Assembly (NCBI RefSeq): GCF_044762855.1
Contig: NZ_JBIWFB010000008.1
Coordinates: forward strand, 124,001-188,000
Direction of reading: 5' to 3'
Length of the DNA: 64,000 bases
Source: Psychrobacillus sp044762855
Lineage (GTDB): Bacteria > Bacillota > Bacilli > Bacillales_A > Planococcaceae
In this document: one piece after another, positions 33,092 to 41,811 of the stretch
How the letters are laid out: each line of letters opens with the position of its first letter
Numbering within the stretch: the first letter of the stretch is position 1
Translations under genes and position numbers: made by a program
The notes under the pieces: generated by a model
What the model saw: only the letters and a program-made list of their open reading frames with translations
Told to the model about the DNA's origin: nothing
Databases searched by the model: none

Positions 33092-35323
33092 TTGGCGAAA
33101 TTAAAGAAATTTGGTATTGTACTAGCTTCATCTGCTCTATCTTTTGGTGTATTTTCTACTAGTGCAAGTGCTTCTCCCAATGTGGAAGGACAACAGGAAA
33201 GGATTCAGATCCAAGTTGCTTCAACAGAAACTGTTTTTACGAAGAATGATTTAATAAAAAAATTTCATGAGTTATTTCCTAAGAAGTTCGATTTTTTAAC
33301 GAGCAGTGATTTTTACATGGGTGGCTCTCACATGTATCCAAATGACGATACGGTACGTTATGATTTATCTTTCAATAAAACGATTGATGGAAAACGATTA
33401 TATGGAAGTGTAGGATTTGTTGGAGAGAAATTAGAAATTGAGCAATTTTACTACCAACCAACCCTTGATAAAGAATCGTTATTTCCAGCAAAAGTAACAA
33501 AAGAAGAAGCAAAAAAACTAGCAGTTGATTTCGTAGGACAGTTATTAAACGGAGAGGAATATGAGCTAGAACCAAACGTTTATAACTATTATCCTCAACA
33601 AATTTTAACAGAACCGATTCGCTACTCCTTTTCTTTCACACGTACGGAAAATAAAGTCCCCATTGCGGATCAAAGAATAGAAGTAACGGTTCTTGGAAAT
33701 GGTGAAATCGTTAACTTTTACAAGAATCCTCTTAAATCGGAAAAAGCTACATTTGACGATGCAAAACAACTAAAAGATAAAAAAGAGATATTGGAAAAGA
33801 TAAAAGAAAACCTAACGACAAGTTTGCAATACCAACTGAATACCGATTATCAAACTGGTGAAAGCAGTGTTCAGCTTGTCTACCAACCAACAATGAAATG
33901 GCAGGGTGTACATGCATCTACTGGTAAGTGGCTAACTTCAAATGGATACGTAGAAGATATTCCAGAAATAACGAAAATTGAAAAGTTGGCAGCTAATCCA
34001 CTACCTCCGAAACAAAAAGGTATTTCAGTGGAGTCTGCAAAAAAACTAGCAGAACAACTTTTAAGCATTAAATCTGATAAAGTTAAACTTACCATTTCAT
34101 CCATCGACGAAATAGAAAACTATAACGGACAGGCTGTTATTAGTGTTCAATATATGTATAACTACGCGAATGGTGGATCTGGTACGAACTTAGAAATAAA
34201 TAAAGATACCGGTGAGATCATTCAATACAATGATATAAAAAACCATCTTCTTGAACAAATCGGAGAAAAACCTAAAACAGAAAACCCAATTTCTCAAGAA
34301 GAGGCGCTTGCTCAAGCGGTAAAATATTTAAAAGAATGGGCTCCTTCTTATCTGCACAATTATGCTATGCCTGTAGATGAGCCGTATTTTGAAAATAGAT
34401 CAGGTGGGTACTATTTCAGTTTTCCTAGAATAGTGAACGGTATTGTTGTGCAGGGAGATCAAATTGGGATACACATAGCGGCAGATGGTTCTTTAAATAG
34501 CTTGAATGTGAGTCAGCAAGAGGTAGAAAACTGGCCATCAATTGATAAAGTTATTTCGGCAGAAGACGCGAACGCAAAATTAAAAGAGGCATTGAGCTTA
34601 AAATTGAATTATATGAAACAAGGAAGAGATGAAGAAAATCATCACTATGATTTGATCTATTCCCCAGTTTTTAACGAAGATTCATTAAGTTATTTAGATG
34701 CTACTACAGGGGAATGGAAGAACATATATGGTGAAAGCAATGCGGCAGTCATTTCACATCCTTTGGCAGAAGAAGAACTTAATTATCTTATTAGTGCTAA
34801 AATCTTAGATATCAAAAACAAGAAAGACTTTAATGCAGATGCTTCTATCACTAAAGGGGAAGCGTTAAAAGTTATAATGAATTCCCTTACTTATTTTTAT
34901 TCGGGTGGTTATTACGGAGATAGAGACAATTCGCACCAAACCTTTGATAATATAGATCCTAAACATCCGTTGTATCAAACGATAGAACGTGCTGTTGAAA
35001 TGGGCGTTATCAAACCAACGACTAAGAATTTTGATGTAGACTCCCAAGTTACTAGGGAAGAAATAGCGGTTTGGTATGTACGCACTCTAGGTCTAGAGCA
35101 AGCTGCAAAGCATAGCGATATTTATAAACTTGGCTTTGCCGATGCAAATAAAGTGAAAAAAGAATACACCGGCTATGTTGCTTTAGCAAGTTCAATGGGA
35201 TTATTCGAAACAAATCAAAATAAATTTAATCCTGATCAAGCAATAACGTACGCGGAGCTAGCAGTGTCAACGATTCGCTTGGCTCATGAAATGTCCGATA
35301 AAAGAAATGGCGTGTATTATTAA
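33092..35323 (+). CDS. Secreted YcdB/YcdC-domain protein with C-terminal SLH repeats
   Basis: 743 aa. The start is TTG with GGAGG 6 nt upstream. The signal peptide (LKKFGIVLASSALSFGVFSTSASA) cleaves after about residue 27. Two or three YcdB/YcdC-type (DUF4901) repeats with PepSY-like elements follow, each with the pattern ISVESAKKLAEQLL / ISQEEALAQAVKYL. The last ~190 residues are three S-layer homology domains (DASITKGEALKVIMNSL, DSQVTREEIAVWYVRTLGL, DQAITYAELAVSTIRLA) that bind pyruvylated wall polymer. So it is a cell-surface protein; PepSY-type domains often restrain peptidases, but its role is unknown. Monocistronic. Confidence 0.85.
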   Translation: MAKLKKFGIVLASSALSFGVFSTSASASPNVEGQQERIQIQVASTETVFTKNDLIKKFHELFPKKFDFLTSSDFYMGGSHMYPNDDTVRYDLSFNKTIDGKRLYGSVGFVGEKLEIEQFYYQPTLDKESLFPAKVTKEEAKKLAVDFVGQLLNGEEYELEPNVYNYYPQQILTEPIRYSFSFTRTENKVPIADQRIEVTVLGNGEIVNFYKNPLKSEKATFDDAKQLKDKKEILEKIKENLTTSLQYQLNTDYQTGESSVQLVYQPTMKWQGVHASTGKWLTSNGYVEDIPEITKIEKLAANPLPPKQKGISVESAKKLAEQLLSIKSDKVKLTISSIDEIENYNGQAVISVQYMYNYANGGSGTNLEINKDTGEIIQYNDIKNHLLEQIGEKPKTENPISQEEALAQAVKYLKEWAPSYLHNYAMPVDEPYFENRSGGYYFSFPRIVNGIVVQGDQIGIHIAADGSLNSLNVSQQEVENWPSIDKVISAEDANAKLKEALSLKLNYMKQGRDEENHHYDLIYSPVFNEDSLSYLDATTGEWKNIYGESNAAVISHPLAEEELNYLISAKILDIKNKKDFNADASITKGEALKVIMNSLTYFYSGGYYGDRDNSHQTFDNIDPKHPLYQTIERAVEMGVIKPTTKNFDVDSQVTREEIAVWYVRTLGLEQAAKHSDIYKLGFADANKVKKEYTGYVALASSMGLFETNQNKFNPDQAITYAELAVSTIRLAHEMSDKRNGVYY

Positions 35324-35342
35324 TTTAATGCGTTAAGTTTTA

Positions 35343-35389
35343 AAAGACTTCCACCGTGTATTTATGTATGTGGTGGAAGTCTTTACTTT
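35343..35389 (+). terminator. Terminator after the SLH protein gene
   Basis: A 13-bp perfect stem AAAGACTTCCACC / GGTGGAAGTCTTT with a 16-nt loop; the T-tract is short. Confidence 0.75.
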
Positions 35390-35406
35390 GTTGAGGTGAA
35401 TATGAT

Positions 35407-35736
35407 ATGAGAATAATTGTAGGCATTCTTTCTGCTTTATTTGGAGCAATATTGACAAGTATAACTATTAATTCACATAGCATGATAGAAGATATTGTTT
35501 TCCATGCCTATGGAGTAATTTTTATCCTATTAGGTTTAATACTTATAAAACATAGAAAAAACAAAAAAGGAAAAATATATGCTAGACCGATGGGAATAGC
35601 AATTGTCATGAGTATATTTGGGATTGGAATGATACTCAAGCCAATTCTAACTTCAAGTAGCGGATTAATAGGTCTGGGAATATTTTATTTGATTGTCGGT
35701 TTGATTTTGGCATTGGTTGATTATTTGGAGGAATAA
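35407..35736 (+). CDS. Small membrane protein, four predicted helices
   Basis: 109 aa. Hydrophobic segments at about residues 3-22, 28-46, 62-80 and 85-105, with basic HRKNKKGK between the second and third. I recognise no family. The ATG is preceded by GAGGTGA at 7 nt. A diguanylate cyclase gene follows after 100 bp. Confidence 0.65.
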   Translation: MRIIVGILSALFGAILTSITINSHSMIEDIVFHAYGVIFILLGLILIKHRKNKKGKIYARPMGIAIVMSIFGIGMILKPILTSSSGLIGLGIFYLIVGLILALVDYLEE

Positions 35737-35836
35737 TACATAGTACAATTTTATTGAAAATGAAAGTCTGTTGATGGAGCTTAGTCCATAGTGTAAGATG
35801 GGTTTTACGGATAAAAACACATCGAAGGTGAGTTAT

Positions 35837-36481
35837 ATGGGATATCAGGGAAGAATATTTTCAATCGCTGTAGTGATACTTTTTAATATAATTCGTTATT
35901 ATTACTATCATCAGTATTTAGGATTGCCTTTTAAATGGAACTTTTTTATATTAACTTTTATTTTTTTGACGATAGCTTGGTGGTGTGGTAAACAATACGA
36001 CTCAGCAAAATATTATTCGGAAAGGGACCCGTTAACTAATACTTTTAATCGACGAACAATAGAACAGAAATTTCAAAGGATTTCAGCAGTCTGTGACAAG
36101 GAAAAAAAGTCGCTTGGGGTTATTATGGTAGATCTTAATAACTTTAAAGATGTAAATGATCAATATGGTCATCAAAAAGGCGATGAATTACTCAACCAAG
36201 TTGCAACCAAATTAACCAACTTCGTGCATAAAAAAGATTTAGTTGCAAGATGGGGTGGCGATGAATTTGTCATTCTCGTATCTCATCTAAAAGAAGAGTT
36301 TAATAACGATTATATACAGGCCTTACTACGAAGTTTAAAAGAGCATAATGATAGTGAGTTCTCTTCTATTGGAGCTTCAATTGGGTTTGCGATTTATCCA
36401 ACAGATGGGGATAACCTTCAAAAGCTAATTCAAATTGCAGACAGAGGAATGTACGAAGAAAAAAGAAACAAAGATAAATAA
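35837..36481 (+). CDS. Membrane diguanylate cyclase (GGDEF), no intact I-site
   Basis: 214 aa. Two short transmembrane helices at the N-terminus are followed directly by a GGDEF domain: RDPLTNTFNRR, VDLNNFKDVNDQYGHQKGD and the catalytic RWGGDEF. The inhibitory RxxD position reads HKKD, so c-di-GMP product inhibition may be lost. It would make c-di-GMP from two GTP at the membrane. A longer reading from ATG 35798 has no ribosome site; ATG 35837 has AAGGTGA 5 nt before it. It may feed the c-di-GMP riboswitch seen elsewhere in the window. Confidence 0.85.
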   Translation: MGYQGRIFSIAVVILFNIIRYYYYHQYLGLPFKWNFFILTFIFLTIAWWCGKQYDSAKYYSERDPLTNTFNRRTIEQKFQRISAVCDKEKKSLGVIMVDLNNFKDVNDQYGHQKGDELLNQVATKLTNFVHKKDLVARWGGDEFVILVSHLKEEFNNDYIQALLRSLKEHNDSEFSSIGASIGFAIYPTDGDNLQKLIQIADRGMYEEKRNKDK

Positions 36482-36486
36482 TAAGT

Positions 36487-36528
36487 AAAAAAGCACCGAA
36501 GCGTAAATATGCATCGATGCTTTTTCCT
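36487..36528. terminator. Bidirectional terminator between convergent genes
   Basis: AAAAAGCAcCGA...TCGaTGCTTTTT hairpin with A-run and T-run, between the cyclase (+) and the lipoprotein (-). Confidence 0.75.
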
Positions 36529-36529
36529 T

Positions 36530-37183
36530 TTAACGAAGAACGATTTCGTGTTCGCCCTCACTATCCGTGACGACAAATACTAGTGAATTATCTCGTTCTG
36601 AAACTGGTACTGGAACTTTTGTATACAAATGAATTGTTTGTTCTTGTAAAGAATCAATACTAGAGGCACCGAACTCTGAACCATCCAATGATTCGGTAGT
36701 TGCAGTGAATTCGAATTCATGTTTGTTATCATAAATCGCTTTAAACTTCACCGGAGCCAGTGGGTTGCCATAGCTAAATGAGTTTAATGTATCATTACTA
36801 ATTTTTCCTGTTACATGAAGATAGATTTCGCTATCTGCTATTATGCTGTGTGGATCTGCCCCTGTTGAAGTTGTAAATTCTTTTGTAAATTCAGCATGGT
36901 TCAGTGTTATTACAATGTCACCGTCTTCATATTCGAATACGATATCTTCTTTCAATATATTTTCACCTGGTATTTGCTTAGTTGTATTCGATTCTTCTTT
37001 TTCTGTTTTATTCTCTACTTTTTCGGTATCAGCAGTTTCTGTTTGTACTGCATTAGACTTAATACTTTTCTCTTCTGTATGTTTATCATTTTCATTTTCC
37101 GCTACAGCAACTTCTCCATCGTCACTACAAGCAGCTAAAATAATAGTTAGTGATGCTAATAAAACTGCAATACTTTTCTTCAT
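36530..37183 (-). CDS. Lipoprotein of unknown function
   Basis: 217 aa. Signal peptide MKKSIAVLLASLTIILAAC with the lipobox LAAC, then an acidic, Glu/Lys/Thr-rich linker of about 60 residues and a beta-rich C-terminal domain of about 130 residues resembling immunoglobulin-like lipoprotein domains (DUF4352-like). The start is the ATG 9 nt after AGGGAG at 37183; a longer reading from 37216 would add 11 residues in front of a perfect signal peptide and is rejected. Monocistronic, with function unknown. Confidence 0.75.
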   Translation of the reverse strand: MKKSIAVLLASLTIILAACSDDGEVAVAENENDKHTEEKSIKSNAVQTETADTEKVENKTEKEESNTTKQIPGENILKEDIVFEYEDGDIVITLNHAEFTKEFTTSTGADPHSIIADSEIYLHVTGKISNDTLNSFSYGNPLAPVKFKAIYDNKHEFEFTATTESLDGSEFGASSIDSLQEQTIHLYTKVPVPVSERDNSLVFVVTDSEGEHEIVLR

Positions 37184-37487
37184 CGTACACATCTCCCTGT
37201 CGTTAATAATATTCACTCTCTTTATTATAGTCAGCTATTTTTGGAGCTTTCAAGTACATGTGGATATAGTTGGTAAAAATGGTACTTTAGAATTCTTCGT
37301 TAAAAATGAGTCTAAATACCGTAATTTGTCAAAGAATAAGCGGGAAATAGGAAGTACGAACTGATTTGATTGTATATGACCAATTATTGGAAAAATTGAA
37401 AATGCAGATTAGTATACATTTAAGTAAGAGGACGGTAATCTATATAGAGATTGTACATAAACGTTTATTGAAAAAGGAGAGAGAAAA

Positions 37488-38204
37488 ATGCAAGAAATTA
37501 CTGGGAAAACAGCCCTTATTACAGGAGCAGGTCGTGGTATTGGAAAAGCAACAGCGATCGCATTTGCGAAAGAAGGAATTCATGTTGGGCTACTGGCTCG
37601 TACGATTGAAAATTTAGAACAAGTAGCAGCCGAACTAAAAGATTTCGGAGTGAAGGTTTCCATCGCAACTGCAGACGTTGCCGATATGGAATCTGTAAAC
37701 GAAGCAGTAGACAAGATTAAAGCTGATCTTGGCTCTATCGACATATTAGTAAACAGTGCGGGTATTAGTAAATTTGGTAATTTCCTTGAACTAGATCCAG
37801 AAGAATGGGCAAAAATTATTCAAGTAAATGTCATGGGGACTTATTACGTAACGCGAGCTGTATTACCTGAAATGATTGAAAGACAGACAGGGGATATTAT
37901 TAATATTTCCTCCACAGCAGGTCAAAAAGGAGCACCAGTAACAAGTGCTTATAGTGCATCAAAAGCAGCAGTAATTGCTTTGAGCGAATCCTTGATGCTA
38001 GAAGTTAGAAAGCATAATGTCCGTGTCGTTACATTAACGCCAAGTACAGTAGCAACAGATATGGCGGTCGAATTAAACTTAACAGACGGCAATCCAGAAA
38101 AAGTTATGCAGCCAGAAGATCTTGCAGACTTTATGGTCGCTCAGCTTAAAATGAATCCAAGAATCCTACTTAAATCAGCTGGATTATGGTCAACTAATCC
38201 ATAA
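37488..38204 (+). CDS. Short-chain dehydrogenase, FabG-like 3-ketoacyl reductase
   Basis: 238 aa, classical SDR: cofactor motif TGAGRGIGKATA (residues 13-24), NSAG at about 88, catalytic Ser in INISSTAG and YSASKAA with the Tyr-Lys pair. Typical annotation is 3-oxoacyl-ACP reductase, but it stands alone outside a fatty-acid operon, so the substrate is open. GGAGAG lies before the ATG. A SAM-I riboswitch for the next gene begins 90 bp downstream. Confidence 0.82.
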   Translation: MQEITGKTALITGAGRGIGKATAIAFAKEGIHVGLLARTIENLEQVAAELKDFGVKVSIATADVADMESVNEAVDKIKADLGSIDILVNSAGISKFGNFLELDPEEWAKIIQVNVMGTYYVTRAVLPEMIERQTGDIINISSTAGQKGAPVTSAYSASKAAVIALSESLMLEVRKHNVRVVTLTPSTVATDMAVELNLTDGNPEKVMQPEDLADFMVAQLKMNPRILLKSAGLWSTNP

Positions 38205-38239
38205 ATACGAATAGGGAAAAATCCTTTTCGAAAAAAGTA

Positions 38240-38268
38240 TTGCAAATTATTAGATAATGAAGTAGAGT
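38240..38268 (+). promoter_or_regulatory. Promoter of the metE leader
   Basis: TTGCAA, 17-nt spacer, TAGAGT; it would start transcription about 25 nt before the SAM-I aptamer. Confidence 0.5.
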
Positions 38269-38297
38269 TGTAAGCAACAATAAAATTTAATAGTTTT

Positions 38298-38403
38298 TCT
38301 TATCTAGAGAGGTTTAGGGACTGGCCCGATGACACCTCAGCAACCGCCTGTTATGGCACGGTGCTAATTCCAGCAAGTCGATTAAAGACTTGATAGATGA
38401 GGA
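38298..38403 (+). promoter_or_regulatory. SAM-I (S-box) riboswitch, first of a tandem pair
   Basis: The S-box core is clear: CTTATC...AGAGAGG, AGGGACTGGCCCGATGA, CACCTCAGCAACC, GCACGGTGCTAATTCCAGCA and closing GATGAGG that pairs with the 5' CTTATC. SAM binding stabilises this fold and lets the terminator at 38421-38466 form, shutting off metE. AGACT (38406) and AGTCT (38424) can form a competing antiterminator. Confidence 0.95.
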
Positions 38404-38420
38404 AAAGACTTATTCATACG

Positions 38421-38466
38421 AAGAGTCTGCTCCTTTAATAATTATCAGGAGCAGACTCTTTTTTGT
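38421..38466 (+). terminator. Terminator of the SAM-I riboswitch
   Basis: GAGTCTGCTCCT (38423-38434) / AGGAGCAGACTC (38447-38458), a 12-bp perfect stem with a TTTTTT tail. Confidence 0.92.
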
Positions 38467-38494
38467 CTTTACAATCACAGTATATAAAATGTTA

Positions 38495-38657
38495 ACGATA
38501 AATTGGTACCGTTACGGTTTAAAAGGGAATTCGGTGAAATACCGAAGCTGTCCCCGCAACTGTAAGTGTGGACGACTGTTGAAACAGCCACTGCGAGCAA
38601 TCGTGGGAAGGTCAGCAGAAGGATGAAACACGAGCCAGTATACCTGCCTTTTATCGT
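38495..38657 (+). promoter_or_regulatory. Adenosylcobalamin riboswitch, second of the tandem pair
   Basis: B12-box features: AAAAGGGAATTCGGTG, CCGAAGCTGTCCCCGCAACT, CACTGCGAG, GGGAAGG, and the highly conserved ACACGAGCCAGTATACCTGCC. The closing helix ACGATAAA (38495-38502)/TTTATCGT (38650-38657) is perfect over 8 bp. Cobalamin binding should turn off metE, the B12-independent enzyme, when the B12-dependent MetH (56544-59981) can work. Confidence 0.95.
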
Positions 38658-38754
38658 ATGAAGCAACACTTTCTTCGGGGGTTGAGAGGTGGGGGCGAGG
38701 GGCTATTTTCATCGTATCGGTGGATTAGTCTTGTTGTTTCCTACTTTTTATTTT

Positions 38755-38797
38755 GAGCGATGGCTCAGCCGAAGATGGCTGGGACATCGCTTTTTTT
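38755..38797 (+). terminator. Terminator of the cobalamin riboswitch
   Basis: AGCGATG..CAGCC / GGCTG..CATCGCT followed by TTTTTTT, 98 nt after the aptamer and 98 nt before metE. Confidence 0.85.
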
Positions 38798-38894
38798 GTT
38801 TACATTACATTACCAACTGGAAAGGGGGTGATTGAAAAAGTGAGATTCACAGGTTTACATATTTAAAAACATAAACTAAAAGGGGAGAATATGC

Positions 38895-41180
38895 ATGGTA
38901 AACGTACAAAGTTCAAATATTGGATATCCAAGAATTGGTGAAAAGCGTGAATGGAAAAGAGCGTTAGAAAGTTTTTGGAACGGTAAGATTTCAGAAGCGG
39001 AACTGTTAACAACGACGGATGCAATACGTCTTGCGAATTTGCGTAAACAGAAAGAATTAGGAATCGATCTTATTCCGGTAGGAGACTTTTCACTATATGA
39101 CCATGTGCTCGATACATCAGTTATGTTTGGAGTTGTTCCAAAGCGCTTTACATATACAGGTGGAAAAGTGTCTTTGGAGACTTATTTTGCAATTGCCCGT
39201 GGAAATAAAGATGCAGTAGCATCGGAAATGACGAAATGGTTCAATACGAATTATCATTATATCGTACCAGAACTTGAAGGTGTAACACCGCAATTAGTAG
39301 AGAATCGTCCACTTACTTTTTATAAAGAAGCAAAAGAGAAGCTAGGTATTAATGGAAAACCTGTTATTTTGGGACCAGTTACTTATATTAAACTGGCAAG
39401 GACAGAAAATTTCACTTCTTTATTACAACAGCTTACACCACTGTATATTCAAGTGTTAAAAGAACTTGCGGAGGCAGGAGCAAAGTGGGTGCAACTTGAC
39501 GAGCCAATTTTGACTAGTAAATTGTCTAGCGAAGAAATAGGGCAAGTGAAACAAGTTTATACTGCAATTCATGAGGCAGTTCCAGGACTCAATATTATCC
39601 TGCAAACGTATTTTGAAAAAGCTGCTGATTATGAAGCGGTTGCTGAGTTGCCAGTGAAAGGACTAGGTCTGGACTTTGTGCACGGAGATTCGCTTGAACA
39701 GCTACGGAAATATGGATTCCCTAAAGACAAAATCCTTTTTGCAGGTGTCATTGATGGACGAAATGTATGGCGCGCAGAATTGGATAAAAAAGTGGCACTT
39801 CTAAACGAAATTCAAGCATATGTTGAAAAAGATCGGCTTATTGTTCAACCTTCTGCATCTCTTTTACATGTACCGGTCAGTACGAAATCAGAAGAGCGAC
39901 TAGATTCAATCATAAAAGGCGGGCTAGCATTCGCTGATGAAAAGCTTGTTGAAATTGTTCTGCTAAGTAAAGGAGTACATGAAGGAACTGAGGTGATTGA
40001 AGCAGAACTTGAAGAAAGTAAAAATGCCCTTTCTATTTTAAATAACTCCAAGTACAGACAAAACGCAAAAGTGAAGGGAAGTATTGAAAAACTAACAGAA
40101 CAAGATGTGAACCGTGCATTACCATTTGCTGAACGTATTAAAAAGCAACAGCAACGATTTAACTTACCTCTTCTCCCAACAACGACAATCGGGAGTTTGC
40201 CGCAAACCCCTGAAGTAAGACAAACTAGATCGAAATGGCGAAAAGGGGAAATAACGGATCAAGCATATGAGCGATTTGTTAATGAACAGATTGAAAAATG
40301 GATTAAAATTCAAGAGGAAATTGGCATTGACGTTTTAGTTCATGGTGAATTTGAGAGAACAGATATGGTAGAATACTTCGGTGAAAAATTTGGTGGTTTT
40401 GCGGTGTCACAATTTGGCTGGGTTCAATCATACGGTTCGCGCTGTGTTAAACCTCCACTTATTTTGGGGGATGTTGCGTTCAGTGAACCAATTACAGTGA
40501 GGGAAAGTGTTTATGCCCAATCGTTAACGACGAAGCCAGTAAAAGGAATGTTGACAGGACCTGTAACGATTTTGAACTGGTCATTTGTACGTGACGATAT
40601 CCCTCGTTTTGATGTGTTAAACCAAATTGCATATGCACTTCGTCAGGAAATCGAGGAGCTTGAAAAGAATGGAATCGGCATGATTCAAGTAGATGAACCT
40701 GCATTAAGAGAAGGATTGCCATTAAACCCTGAAAAAAGGGACGACTATTTAAATGCAGCCGTATATGCATTTAAACTGGCAACTGCTTCAGTAAAAAATG
40801 ATACGCAAATCCATACACATATGTGTTATTCAGAATTCAGCGGTATAATCGATTCCATTAGTGCCCTAGATGCAGATGTAATATCGATTGAAACATCAAG
40901 AAGTCATGGAGAAATCATTTCAGCATTTGAAAAAAATACCTATGATAAAGAAATTGGTTTAGGAGTATATGACATTCATAGCCCACGTGTTCCAAGTAAA
41001 GAAGAGATGAAACAAAATATTAATCGAGCGCTTCAAACAATCAAACCAACACAATTTTGGATTAATCCAGACTGTGGTTTGAAAACAAGAAAAGAAGAAG
41101 AAACAATCCAAGGGTTAAAAGTGATGTTAGAGGCTGCCAAAGAGGTAAGAGAAAGTCTGTTGGCCGCTATTCAAAAATAG
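38895..41180 (+). CDS. metE: Cobalamin-independent methionine synthase
   Basis: 761 aa, full length for MetE. N-terminal half SSNIGYPRIGEKREWK; catalytic half from about residue 430 (TTTIGSLPQTPEVR, VHGEFERTDMVEYF, THMCYSEF with zinc-binding His and Cys, and NPDCGLKTR with the last Cys). It transfers the methyl group of 5-methyltetrahydrofolate-triglutamate to homocysteine, making methionine without B12. AGGGGAG lies before the ATG. The leader carries tandem SAM-I and cobalamin riboswitches, so it should be made only when both SAM and B12 are scarce. Confidence 0.97.
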   Translation: MVNVQSSNIGYPRIGEKREWKRALESFWNGKISEAELLTTTDAIRLANLRKQKELGIDLIPVGDFSLYDHVLDTSVMFGVVPKRFTYTGGKVSLETYFAIARGNKDAVASEMTKWFNTNYHYIVPELEGVTPQLVENRPLTFYKEAKEKLGINGKPVILGPVTYIKLARTENFTSLLQQLTPLYIQVLKELAEAGAKWVQLDEPILTSKLSSEEIGQVKQVYTAIHEAVPGLNIILQTYFEKAADYEAVAELPVKGLGLDFVHGDSLEQLRKYGFPKDKILFAGVIDGRNVWRAELDKKVALLNEIQAYVEKDRLIVQPSASLLHVPVSTKSEERLDSIIKGGLAFADEKLVEIVLLSKGVHEGTEVIEAELEESKNALSILNNSKYRQNAKVKGSIEKLTEQDVNRALPFAERIKKQQQRFNLPLLPTTTIGSLPQTPEVRQTRSKWRKGEITDQAYERFVNEQIEKWIKIQEEIGIDVLVHGEFERTDMVEYFGEKFGGFAVSQFGWVQSYGSRCVKPPLILGDVAFSEPITVRESVYAQSLTTKPVKGMLTGPVTILNWSFVRDDIPRFDVLNQIAYALRQEIEELEKNGIGMIQVDEPALREGLPLNPEKRDDYLNAAVYAFKLATASVKNDTQIHTHMCYSEFSGIIDSISALDADVISIETSRSHGEIISAFEKNTYDKEIGLGVYDIHSPRVPSKEEMKQNINRALQTIKPTQFWINPDCGLKTRKEEETIQGLKVMLEAAKEVRESLLAAIQK

Positions 41181-41722
41181 TAGTTAGTTGATTAAAAGAT
41201 ATTTTGAAATAAGCACAAACGAATAGTCTAAAGATCTAAATTAGAATTATTAGCAAATACAACACGATTCTATGCCTTTTTGAACTATATTAAAAAGCCT
41301 CGCTATTTTGGGGGATTTTGGTTTAAGGGCTATCAGCCATTCTTTGTAATGGCTGCGTGAGTTGTTTCAAATATTGAGTTATTTACTCTAAGTTCTGTAC
41401 ATTTAATTTGTTCGGGATATTTTGAAAGAATTATTGAATAGTACCGTTTTGCACCCTTTTTACTAAAACATAAATAGTAGCATCGATTGCACACCAAGTT
41501 AGTAAACACACTAAAATTGCATCCTTTTTCCCTAACTTTTGGGGGACATGTTTATTATAGAAAATTCATTATGCCAATAAGGAGGTCTCCTAATCATTTT
41601 AAGAAGAAGGGATACCATATAGTGTCACGAAAACTTTTCTGGGTACTTCTATATCTGAAACTAGTAGTAAAGATACTAATTGTATTAATTTCAGAAACAA
41701 TTGAAATTATGTTCATTATATG
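41181..41722. other. Gene-free stretch between metE and the deoC operon
   Basis: About 540 bp, AT-rich. It holds one perfect hairpin, CAGCCATT/AATGGCTG at 41334-41355. A 78-codon open frame at 41487-41723 starts with TTG, has no ribosome site and no recognisable motif, and I do not call it a gene. Nothing else is supported. Confidence 0.5.
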
Positions 41723-41736
41723 AGCAAACGCTTACA
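41723..41736 (+). promoter_or_regulatory. Catabolite-responsive element (cre) overlapping the -35
   Basis: AGCAAACGCTTACA matches the CcpA consensus TGWNANCGNTNWCA at all but two positions and overlaps the -35 hexamer of the operon promoter, a repressing position. Confidence 0.6.
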
Positions 41737-41759
41737 TATTAGAATCTTTCGATTATAAT
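41731..41759 (+). promoter_or_regulatory. SigA promoter of the deoC/sugar operon
   Basis: CTTACA, 17-nt spacer, perfect TATAAT at 41754-41759; the start would be about 41766. Confidence 0.75.
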
Positions 41760-41766
41760 ACATTTA

Positions 41767-41796
41767 GAACAAAATTTTACGTAGTGAACAAAGTTT
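41767..41796 (+). promoter_or_regulatory. Direct-repeat operator candidate
   Basis: GAACAAAATTT (41767) and GAACAAAGTTT (41786) are direct repeats 19 bp apart, lying between the transcription start and the regulator's ribosome site. Bacillus DeoR uses similar repeated half sites, so autoregulation by the adjacent SorC/DeoR protein is likely. Confidence 0.5.
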
Positions 41797-41811
41797 CGTG
41801 GAGGGGGAAAT

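Noticed and set aside
36843..37364. 173-codon frame antisense to the lipoprotein gene
   Set aside because: The opposite strand has a clear signal peptide, lipobox, ribosome site and terminator; this frame is rich in Ser/Phe/Val as expected for a shadow.
38390..38626. 78-codon open frame across the metE leader
   Set aside because: It lies wholly inside the SAM-I terminator and cobalamin aptamer, whose RNA structure explains the sequence; no ribosome site.
41487..41723. 78-codon frame between metE and the deoC operon
   Set aside because: TTG start without ribosome site, no motif, and its end reaches the cre/promoter region.
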